The notes under the pieces are model-generated. The model ran no database searches. It saw only the letters and a program-made list of their open reading frames with translations, and was not told where the DNA came from. A DNA stretch of 64,000 nucleotides, taken from the NCBI RefSeq assembly GCF_026213295.1, contig NC_079412.1:8238630-8302629 (forward strand), in the 5' to 3' direction. Below, one piece after another: positions 1 through 11,400 of this stretch. The stretch is from Gadus chalcogrammus (Eukaryota > Chordata > Actinopteri > Gadiformes > Gadidae). A program made the translations under genes and the position numbers. Position 1 is the first letter of the stretch. Every line of letters starts with the position of its first letter.

Positions 1-2240
1 TCGTTGTTTTTGGAGCTGTCCCAGTTGTTTGACGTGGAAACGGCCTTGCTGTCGGTGGCCTCGAATGGCTTGATCTCAGGGAAAACTATGAAGAAACATG
101 GAAGAGGTATGACAGTCAACTCACCGGCGCTTTGATCCCAGGCTTCACTTCTGCCTCAGGATTAATCTAATGCCTTTTAACCCATCGACATGCAACTAAA
201 ACAAATGACTCGTGTGACTGAATGTAGGACTAACAATAAACACTAACAATGGACACCCTGGCCCCACCACGGTTTCAAGCTGTATCAGGACCAATTATAC
301 TTTATTGGGAGAACCGTGACCATTTTGGGAAGACATACAATTCCATTACAGATCAGATCTAGGGGCTATATCTTGATAGAGTTGCGTGGAATCGATGCGG
401 GGCCCGTACCTGGGATAGCGCTGCGCGGGATGAGGGGGATGATGGGGGATATGGCCCGCTCCGTCTCCTCCTCTTTGGGCTCCCGGAGACAGGGGAAGCG
501 GGCCATGGCGTCGCCCAGGGCGCTCTCCGGGGACGAGGCCTGGACGATGCTCTCCGAGGCGTCTTCATCGTCACTCTCCATCCTGAGGGGGGAGACACCA
601 CAGGCGTTATACGGGGGGGTCCGGGCACCGGCGAGGGGCCAGGGGGGCGCCAGCGAGGTGCTGAGCAGGCGCTTTTTACAGTTCAACCACCAAGAAGTCT
701 GAAGGCTGGTCATGTGCATCCCACTGTAGCTTCTCTGGAGAAGTCCCACAACCAGGCCTGGGACGCATGAATGTCTGTTTTATAAACAACTTCTATCAAA
801 ATAATAATTTGTTGTTCATACTAAGACTTTAGATTGCTAATCTAAAGTCTGATGGTAGATTCATATTTGTTTCAACCGATCATGTAACTGGAGGCAGATC
901 TCTAGTAACCAGTAGAACAGTTCCTTCAAATCACTCTTCGAAAGGTTTTAAATCAACACTGTGTAGACTGGCCGATACAAGTATTAGCATCCCTCTCTAA
1001 AAGCATAGCGTCCATTCAAAAAAGGATGGCTCTTCTGTGATATATTTCCTTAATGAAACTGAAAGACTAGGTATGATTCTTAGTTTTGGGTTCGCTGCCC
1101 GGACACTGCGGCGGCGCTGTGCTATAACACAGCAGGACTGCTGCGTCCCAGAGGGCCCTGAAGGGGAGGGCGTGGTCCTGAGAGGGACACAAGCTTCACC
1201 AACCTGATGTCCTCGTTCTGGTTGTGCGGTGGAGTTGGGAGAGCAGCCAGGATGTCCACGCTCTTCACCTCTTGACTGACGGGATCTACCGAGACACATT
1301 GTGTATGATGTCAATGACACTGGAACGACAGCGACACGTTGTACATGGTTCTAAAACAAGAAGGTGGACGTCATGTGCATTGGCCAAGACGATCATACCC
1401 ATAGTGTCTTCGGTGGTCTCGGCCTGCTTCCGAGTGTCGGCCAGCTCCTCCCCCGCAGTGACCCCGTTGGGCAGCTTATGCTGCACCGATGGTGGGGGCG
1501 TCGGGGGGAGGGAGGACGGGGGCGTGGGGGGGTTGCTGAGGTTACTCTGTAAAAAGAGACAGAAACATTTATCAGAGGATCTTCCAGTGCCATTATGCTG
1601 ACGGTAGACTTACGATACATCTGGTGGACGACGGTACGTCTCTCACATAGTCCGGGGTCTCTTGTGAACTACAATGTCTCTGAGGTACACGATTGACCCT
1701 GTAGGACACCAATGTCACCGTCGCAAATGATTTGCGACGGTGTCTGTGTACTGTGGTGCCTCTGGTGTACTATGGTGTGCTACGGTGTACTACGGTGTCT
1801 GTGTGCTACTCTGTCTCCTGTGTGCTACGGTTTTACCTTGGTGAGCAGCTGTGAGTAGTAGTCGGGGATGTTGTCCAACACTGCGTTTCCAAAAGAGCCT
1901 TTGAGGGGTGCTTTGCCATTGGCCGAGCTGCTGCCGAAGGGCGCGAACAGGTCAAGGCTGGCGGTAATGGAGGGCTCCATGAGAGGCAGCAGAGAGAGGC
2001 CCTGAAGGGGGACGATCGTTAGTCAATCAGTTAAACACAGGCCAATAAAGTGAGCCGTTTAAAGAAGGCCATTTCCACCACTCCACGCACCTGTTTCAGT
2101 TGTTTCATCAGGGCCTCAGCACTCTTTCCAACATCCTCTTTCTTGTTCTTCTTCCGAGGGTTGGGCCCTCGCTCCCCGCCCGGCTTATTGGTACGTTTGG
2201 CCTTGGCCAGAGGAGTCTTTTTAGTGATGGACTGCAGGTC
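1..2240 (-). CDS. kmt2d: kmt2d exons 40-45: region before FYRN, cut by the window edge
   Basis: Six exons: 2091-2240, 1837-2001, 1399-1546, 1204-1270, 410-582 and 1-85. They give KSAEALMKQLKQ; GLSLLPLMEPSITASLDLF and DYYSQLLTK; VQHKLPNGVTAGEEL; EVKSVDILAALPTPPHNQ; ESIVQASSPESALGD and RAISPIIPLIPRSAIP; and VFPEIKPFEATDSK. Each matches the equivalent mammalian block, the last lying just upstream of the second extended PHD, FYRN, FYRC and SET domains. The acceptor of exon 1204-1270 is set by phase: only AAG|AGGTG gives DTMEVKSVDIL. Confidence 0.93.
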
Positions 2241-5200
2241 CTGGAACATACAAAAGAAACATCATCATTATTATTCAACTCTCCCTACCCACAAGATACG
2301 AGTGGAGACGACCCCCCTGCAGGTTGTGGTGCTGAGCTCACCTCCATGTTGCGCGGGGTTCCCTGTAGCTTCTGCTCCAGCATGGCCAGCTTGCTGTTGA
2401 TGTGGCCGTTGATCTCGTTGTGGATCCCCTCGGAGGGCCTCTGGGCCGCCAAGTGGTTCTTGGTCCTCAGGAGCTTCTGGAGTAGCTGCTGTCCCGTTTC
2501 CGATCGGCCCAGCGTGCCCGGGTCCCCGCCCATGTTCTCTGCGTTGATGAAGCCAGAAGGGTGGCCGCAGTTCATGAGCTCCAGAGGGGCCTCCCTCTTT
2601 ATCGCCCCGGGGTGGGCGCCCGCCGGTGAGCCGCTGTCACACTGCATCTCCCCGGGCTCCTGCTTGATGTTCTGGAGAGTCATCCGGCACAGGGCCCCCT
2701 CCCTGGCGCCGGGCTGAGGGCCGTGGCCCGCCGAGGCCTTTGGCGGGAGATGCTGCTGGAGACGCTCCTCCTGCTGCGGCCCGTTGAGGGGCACCGAGGG
2801 GGTCTGGGACGTGTCATTAGCGGAGGAGTGCGGCTCTGCCTTCAGCCCTGGGTAGTGATGGGGGCTCTTGGCGCCGGGGGACCGGAGCGGGGACGCCCTG
2901 ACCTGGCTGTAAGGACTCCCTCTGCCGGCGCCGCCCTCGGCTTGCGACGGGGAAGGAACGTGGGTGGAGTGCGGTGTCCCGGGGGTGGCGGGGCTGCTGT
3001 CCATCCTCGTGAAGGAGGGTCCTCTTGGAGACCCCGCTTGGGACGGGGAACCCGGCATTCGGCCCGCCGCCGCGACCATGTGCGCTTGCTGCTGTTGATG
3101 GTTGGGTGTGGGCGGACACATCCCCAGCGCCTGAGCCATGGCGTGGCGCTGGGGGTCCCCAGGGGAGCTGGGGAGGGATTGGTGCGGAGACATGGGCCTC
3201 ACCATACGACTGGGGTCCATCGGCAACCGCACCATCGGCATCTGACCCCGGCTCATCTGCTGCATCATCTGCCCCACTTGCTGCGGCGGCTGCCCCGGGA
3301 CCATCATCCCCTGCAGGATCTGAGAGGGCATCCCGGGCTGCTGTCCCAACACACCCGGCTGGGGAGGACCCACCGCTCCGGGTTTACCCACAGCAGCAAA
3401 CTGCATCGGCTGTCCGTCGGGACCCGCCATCCGCTGGTCCCCCTGGTGGAGCTGGCCCGGCGCCATCTGAGGCCTCATCTGACCCGGCTGGCCCTGGGCC
3501 ATGGACATCCTCATCATCTGGCCCTGCTGCTGCTGCTGCTGCTGCTGGCGCTGGGCGATCATGGCGTGGATGTGTTGGATCTGCTGGTTCGGGGGGAGGT
3601 TGCGGAGCTGGGGATTCTGAGCGATGATGGCCTGGATGTTGATGTTGGGCATGCGGATCTGTCCCGGGGGCGCGCCCGGCCTCTGGACCATCATGCCCGG
3701 CTGCTGTGCCCTCATCATGCCCATCATGGCCTGTTGCTTCTGCTGCTGCGCCATGAGGGCCTGCTGCTGGGGGGGATGACCCATCAGGGCCGGCTGCGGC
3801 TGCATCGGACCCGGGTTCTGGCCCATGACATTCTGGACCGGGCCAATTCCGTCATGCTGCAGGGGGCCGGGATCTTGGGACTGCTGCGGGACATTCTGAA
3901 CCGCATGTTGTTGCTGCTGCTGCTGCTGTGAAGTTGAGACATCCATCTGCTGCCGCTCCTGCTTGATGTTGACCAGAGCAGACTGGGGTGGACCATGAGG
4001 AGCCATGCCGGCGGGTTGGTTCTGAAGTGTGTAAGATGGATTTTGCTGCTGCTGTTGTTGTTGCTGCTGTGCCAATTCCATATGTTGCTCCCCTGTAGAT
4101 CCTGTTGAACCATTGGACTGGCAGCCGGAGGCCCACTCTGCTGTAATGTGGTTCTGGGAGCTGGGGTGAGCATTGCTCTTTCTTTAAGGCCTGGGTTCTG
4201 TGGGTCTGGTTGGAAGGCCTGCTGCAGACCCTCTGTACCGCCCTGTTGCTGGGGAGTGATGCTCCCTGCAGAAGGGGAGGAGCACATTTGCGGCGTTGAA
4301 GGTTGGGAGGTCCTCTGATCTTGGTTGGGTTGATTGATGAGGCCTTGGGACTGCTGTCGGTGTGCCATCTGTTGCTGCTGCTGCATCTGCTGCTGAGATA
4401 TCATTCGCTGGGCTAAGATGTTTTGCTGTTGCAGAGTAAGCTGGGCCTGTGGACCCCTGATGCCAGGGTGACCGGGAGCCACAACCATTCCTTGCGGACC
4501 CATCATTAACTGAGGTCTCTGCTGCTGCTGAGATGGGCCGTCGGGCTGAGTCACCATGATCCCAGGCTGAGCTGACATCATGCCCGGAGGCTGATTCATG
4601 GGCACCATGTTCGGCGGCAGCTGGGGGACTGGCTGGCCCCCAACCATTCCCTGGGGAACTGGCACCATGCCCTGCTGGTTGGCCTGGTCCACTGGCATCC
4701 CTTGTTGAATGTTTGGCTGCTGTTGAGCCATGAGCTGGTTCCCCATGATCCCAGGTTGTGCCTGTGGCATCATGCCGGGCTGCTGCCCTGGATGGGGCAT
4801 GGCCCCGGGCTGTGGGCCTGGGTGTGCCATTGGGTGCTGGCCCATCATCGCCTGTTGCTGCTGGAGCTTGGCCAGCTGCATGCGATGTTGCAGCTGTCTT
4901 TCTTGGAGGAGCCGAGGGTCGGCGCCCTGCATCCCGGGCCCCTGGGGGAAATAGCCCGCGGGGGCGCCCGGAGGACCCGGGGGCCGGGGACCAAGGACCC
5001 CGGGGTTCTGGGGGGGAGCCCCGGCCATGAAGGGCGGCCCCTGGGGCATCATGCCAGGCGGCTGGCCCATCATCATCTGGCCAGGCATCTTGGAGAGCAT
5101 GTGAGGAGGGGCCAGTGCAGAGGGGCCGGGCTTCAATAAGCCAGAGCCCTGCTGGTGCTGCTGCTGTTTGCTTTTGTACTCGGCGATGAGGTTAGTGTGC

Positions 5201-7514
5201 TCCTTCTGCTGCTTGCGGACCTGGAAGACATTGTTTTGGATAAATTGTATTTAAAAAGTGATATTTTTCGAGACAATCAAACCTTCCCGAATATACATTT
5301 ATTATAAAGGACTACTGCTGATACAGTAGTTGGTTTGAATGTGCACATGGGCCACTGGCTGAAAGGTCAAGTGTTTCACCCACTCCCAACTCTTAATACC
5401 TGGTCCAGCTGCTTCTGGATCTTGCTCTGTTCTTCGGTCACCAGTTTGAGTTTCTCTGCGTCGGTCTCGGCAAACTCCCTCCCGGCCTTCTTGGCCGTGC
5501 GCTGCTTGGCGCAGAGGGCCTTGCGGGACTTCCGGTGAGCGCCGATCTGTTCTTCTAAGAACTTCAACTGCATCTGGAGCAGCTGCTGGGTGTGGATGAG
5601 CCACTCCTCGTACTGCTGCTGCTCGGCGTCATCTGGAACGGGCCACAGCGTTAACATGACACGATCGGATGTCTCCGTCAGGGTGCCCATTCAGAACGTG
5701 GTGGGGAGAGGAGACCAACTTAACCTGTTATTCCTTGAGTACTGCGGGGGATTGGGTCTTGTCTGGAGAGGCGTACTGGTTTCTCCTTCCTAGAAAACAC
5801 AATGCATATATATTAGAATACATCCAACACAAAACGAACCATTCCTTTTTTATGCTATTTGATGCTTACCTTGGATGATCCCGGGACAGCCTGCCCAAGT
5901 TGATCGGCTCCTGGGGCAGAGGCCAACCTCTGGGCCAGCAGAGACACTTGTTGTCTAAGGAGAAACCAAAACCAAAAAGATATCTATGATTAGATGAAGA
6001 CAGGGCTTAAGATCTGCATTCTACCACCTGAAGAACATCGCACGACTCCGACCCCTCAATCCCAGTCTCAGCTACCGAAGCCCTGATCCACTGCTTCAGT
6101 TCTACCCGACTGGACTACTGCGACGCCATACTCACCGGTCTCCTCCTCTAACCCGGGACAGCTGCGTATGGGCAGAACCCAGCTGCCAGGTCTACTGGCA
6201 TTAGGCCCTGCAGCACATCACCCCACCCCGATGCAGCTCCACTGGTTACCAGTCAAGTTCTGCATTCAATTCAAAGTCCCTTCACGCTCTGGCCCCCCGT
6301 TACCTCTCTGACCTCCCCCACGCCTACACCCCCACCCCCCCGCGTCCATCACGGGGTGTAGCCTGTGCCCTGACGATGACAGGGCTGCAATAACCCCCAC
6401 GAGACGAGGCCCTTGGGGGTAGGCCGGGTGCGTGTCCGCCCCCACTCTGTGGAACCAGCTCTCCCCCCACATCCGCACAGCGGATGTGGGGTGTCCTTTT
6501 CTCAGAGAAAAGGTGTCCTTTTCTCTGAGGCCTATGGCCTCTGACTCACGACCCCACCCAGCGCCTTGCGCATTTTGCACTCTCACTCACTTGCCTACAC
6601 ATACACCCTCACCTCCCACTCTTGTGAAACGACCTCGAGTATCCTGGAAGGCGCTATATAAAATCTAACTTTTTTATTTTTATTATTATTATTTTTATTA
6701 TTATTAAGCATTTCAGCAGGATCGTTAGGAGATGCCTTTCTACCACCTTGCTGGCAATCATTGCCAGCGATCATTCCCGCATTAACATTTTATGATTCAA
6801 AGCTGTGAAATCTAATTTTAAATCTAATCTTACACTTTCAAAAGACAAGCTTATTTTAAGAAGAAACAATTCAACACATAAAGTACCTGTTGATCCCAGG
6901 TGGGACACCGAGTGGATCTTGTGCCAACACTCTCTTGATGCCCTTTAGCGCCACCATCTTGGCTTTTGCAATGGGATCCATGTTGTCATCTGAAGCAAAT
7001 GTATCCAAATCTACGGGGTCAAACAGAAAGCATGGTAAGAAAATACATAAATATAGGTCATATAATAAAATGGCTCGGATGCCAATATAATAAAATGTGT
7101 TAGATGCCAAGACTACATGAACTCTACATGAACTACCTTTGTTTGGGAAGAAGTTATTGGCCATGGGGGGCTGTTTGCCCATTTGGGGTTGCTGTTGTGG
7201 TTGGTGATTCATCCCGGGGTGCATGCCCCCAGGCTGACCCAGCCTCATCATGGCCTGCTGCTGAGCTATGTGAGGTGGAGGAGCCATTCCTGGTCCCATG
7301 AACCTCTGCTGCTGGTGCTGGGGCTGCATGGCGTGCATGGGCCGCGGACCCATTCCCGGCTGGCCCATCATGACTTGGGGAGGTGGACGGTGGTGGTGCT
7401 GCTGCTGCAGCATCAGGGCGCCAGGAGGGGCCTGCGGGTTGGGCTGTTGACCGGGCATGCCCTGCATGTGGCTGGGCATGCCTGCCTGGTGCATGGAGCT
7501 GAGCTGCTGCTGAT

Positions 7515-7545
<31 letters not shown>

Positions 7546-8383
7546 TTGCTGCTTCTGCTGCTCCTTCTTCTCATGCTCCAGTAGATCCTGTATGAGAAGA
7601 GGCAACTCCCCGTCTAAAGAGCTCTCTACCTTGGCCATGTCTACAGAAGGAGAGGTGTGACCCCCGACATCGGGCAGCCCCAGTGGGTCCGCCCCCAGGT
7701 CTGGGTGTGGGGTGGACGGAGGGAACGAGAGGGGATCGCCTTGACCCGGGAGAGGGTAGGATATTCCCCCTAAGCGAACAGAGCTGAGAGAGGCAGACGG
7801 AGCCTGCGGTTGTGTCTGCTTGCCTGATGCACCCGCTCCACCCAGTAACATGGATACGGCCTCTCCCATCTCGTCTTTGATGACCATCTGTCCGTCCTGA
7901 TGCTGTGGCATTAGGCCTCGGTCCTCCAGTTTGATTTTGGAGGTGCTGGCCGTCTCTGAGGGGGGAGCGTGAAGAGCTGATGAGGCCGACGTATCCGAAA
8001 CCTGTCCAGGCTCCAGCTTGGGTTTCTGCTCCACCTTGATGTCAGCAGAGCCAGAGGCAGTAGGCGCCTCGCTCTCCGCCTCCACCAAGCGGAGCTGGTC
8101 CGAGAACACGTCCTTTGGGTCCCCTTGGTCGAGCTCGGGGTCAGTGTAGGCCAGCAGATCAAACTCGTCACTGTTCAGCAGATCGTCAAGGTGTGGGTCA
8201 TTGGTTTCTAGATTGTCAAGGTTACCCAGGTCGTCATCTCCTTTGTCAGGGTCCAGGTCGAGGGCCAGGTCGTCGTCCTCCACACCGCCATCCCCAGGGG
8301 CGTCCGAAAGGCCCTCCAGGTCAGGTTCAGGCAGGTCGACGCTCGGGTCAACCTGAGGCCCTATGCTAGGCTGTGGAGGATGA

Positions 8384-8415
<32 letters not shown>

Positions 8416-11400
8416 CTGTTGTTGCTGCTGCTGCTGCGGTTGTTGCTGCTGTTGCTGTGATCCAGGATGGTTGGACGAGTGAGCGATTGTTTGTTGCGGA
8501 TGCTGGCCTTGTTGCGTTGCAGGGCAAGTGGGCATCAACATCGATAGTCCTCCCTGCTGCAGCCCCATCTGTGAGTCGCCGGCCCGGTCGACCTGCATGG
8601 TATGTTGCTGCACATAAGGCGCTGCGAGGTCCTGCTGGGGAGGGCAGAGACGGGGTCTGGCCTGTGGCCCTCTGAGCATGAAATGGGGTCCGAGGGGCAA
8701 CCTCTGAGCGTTGTGCCTTAACTCGATGAACTGCGGTGGGGGTCCCTGCCCCATTGGCTGCATGGCCTCTCCGGGCCCAGCCATCATGCCACGGGGGTTC
8801 ACCATCCCCTGCATGGCCTGCATATTGACGGCAGGGTTGAGGTGATGCCGGGGGGGCATGGAGTCCATGCCAGGCGGTGGGAACCTCCGGGGGCCGGACG
8901 CCTGACCCTGCCACTGAGGAGGGAACGGTGGACGGCCATACATGGCTTGAGGGTTGCCGGGTCCGGGTTGTCTGATCAAAACAAAAAAAAAAGTGTAGAA
9001 ATCTTTAGATATAGATATTTGACACAGGGATCTACTCAAATGGGGATGAACAGTTAATCATTTAAAAGTAATTTTCAGTTTTCATCAAAAAGCATGCAGA
9101 TCAGAGATAATAGGTGAACAATGTTATTCGCTAACATGTAACCGATTACTGGAAGCAAGGTTTCCACATATTAGACAGCATCGAACAAGTCCCCATTGAC
9201 CCAACCGCAAATACTGAACAAGTGCCACTGTACCTCATTGCATTGGGATCCAAAACGCCAGGGGTTTCCAGAGCTTGTGGGCAGAGGAGCTTTTCCTCCA
9301 TGCCCCCAATAGCCATTGGCATCTTCCTGGCCATAGCAGCCTGGGGTCCGGATATAGCAGCAGCAACACGGTCCTTCAGAAGAGCGGGTGGATTCGTTAG
9401 CCAAAGCACCAAAGCCTGACGGCTGCAACACGACTATCCTGTTGTTCCATGTGTTTAACTTGCTGTATTACCTGTGGATAAGGCGGTGGGGCCTTGTGGG
9501 ACTGTGCCAGGTCTCCTCCATGCCAGCCAGCGGCGGGGTTGCTGGAGGGAGCGGCAGCCGGCTTTGCGTGCCGCACGCCCCTTAGGACTTGTTGCTTGAT
9601 TAAGAAATCTCGCAGTTTCTGTCGCTGGAGGTCAAAACACAAGCAATGGTTTAGAACATAACCCAGAACTAGGCATGCCATCATTATACATTTTTATGGC
9701 AAGATAATAGTCGAAGGGAAAAAATCACAGTTTGACGATTATTATGCATTCATTTATCAAAGCTGTTAACACTTATTTTGTTGGCTTTGGTTTTCAACAC
9801 TTGCTTCTTTTCGAAGAAGAAGTAATTAGCACTGAATAATACACAGCTCCCCTCAAACACTCATTTCACTCTTGTGACATGAAGCATGCAACACATCCGC
9901 AAAGCATTTTGAGCCGGTGCACCAATGTAATGACTCAGTTTCCCTGTGATGGCAACTTTAATAAAATGTTGAACTCAGGTCTCAGAAAAAGAAGGCACCA
10001 TAATGTCCCATGTTTTAAGAGTGAGGGCAGAAACATCTGTGTAGCTAAGCCTTTACCGTTACAAACCAAGTGGTTTTAAACCACGGTTAACAGTGAAGTC
10101 GGTTAATCGCTGCATCCCTACCTGCCACTGATGGGCGGGGATATTTTCCACACCAGCATGCCGTGTACGTACCTGTCGATGCTTCTCCAACTCGGATGGG
10201 GTGAGGCCCACCAACGCAGGATCCAGCACCTCTGGCGTGTCTTGGCTCACGGGCATCGCTGGTTGCTGGGGCGATTCTGGAGGGCGGACAGATGTTGGGT
10301 CATGGGACCCGGAAGAAAGCCTGGGGTTGAAACCATCTGCTGCCATGGCTTGCTGCTGGACATGCTGCTGCAGCTGGAGTTGAGGCTGGTTCATCTGAGC
10401 CTGCTGCTGGGACATCTGAGCCTGTTGCTGGGACATCTGAGCCTGTTGCTGGGACATCAGAGCCTGCTGCTGGGACATCTGAGCCTGTTGTTGCTGGGAC
10501 ATCTGAGCCTGCTGCTGCTGGGACATCTGAGCCTGCTGCTGCTGGGACATCTGAGCCTGCTGCTGCTGGGTCATCTGAGCCTGCTGCTGCTGGGACATCT
10601 GAGCCTGCTGCTGCTGGGACATCTGAGCCTGCTGCTGCTGGGAGATCTGAGCCTGTTGCTGGGACATCTGAGCCTGCTGCTGCTGGGAGATCTGAGCCTG
10701 TTGCTGGGACATCTGAGCCTGCTGCTGCTGGGTCATCTGAGCCTGCTGCTGCTGGGTCATCTGAGCCTGCTGCTGCTGGGTCATCTGGTAGGTGGAGGTG
10801 CTAAGGCTGCGGCTAAAAGGAGGGGGTGCCGAGGTGTTCCCGGAGATGTGATCCCCGTTGGGGTTGGAGGTGGGGGATGCGGGGGGCGGCTGGTTAGGGT
10901 GAGGGGAACCTCTGTAGCTCGGCACGCCGTCGGGGGCGGCGGAGGCGGGCCGCGGGGGCTTGTGGAGGGCGGCAAAGGGGTCTCTGGATTGGGGCCGAGA
11001 CGGCGGTCGGGAGTAGGTGTCGGGAGACTGGAAGCGATTGGCGCCAGGAGACTGGACTGAGAAGGTGTCGTTTGACAGGCCCCCGGGGGTGAGGGGCGAC
11101 GGGGCGCTGCCTTGGGACTGAGGGCTCGACGGCACCCGGGGGCAGGTCTCGTGTTGGACCACGGCGTGCCTTTGGGGCACAGGGGAGCAGCCGTCTCCCG
11201 ACTGAGGTCTTGGAGTGAGGGGAGGCTGGCCGTAGGGGTCGGAGAAGGGGTTGGAGGGGGACTGCCTGTAGGCCTCCGAGGGGTGATTGGGGGAAGCTCC
11301 GGGATGGAGCGGCCCGCCTTCCCCTTGGTGCATCCGTGGCATCAGCGGGGCCTTAAACAAACCATCACCGGACTCCAGAATTCCTGCAGGGGAGCCCGTG

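Noticed and set aside
2723..3931. Long plus-strand open frame of 402 codons antisense to kmt2d
   Set aside because: It is the complement of the Gln/Pro-rich exon, where CAG/CTG-type codon bias keeps the antisense frame open; no family resemblance.
4060..4140. A small intron to explain the frame change in the long kmt2d exon
   Set aside because: The only GT-AG pair with suitable length modulo 3 gives a 35-base intron, too short for splicing; a missing base in a G run is simpler.
10131..11060. Plus-strand Leu-rich repeat-like frame (LSLLLGHLSLLLG)
   Set aside because: Mirror image of the coding minisatellite of kmt2d, not a leucine-rich-repeat protein.
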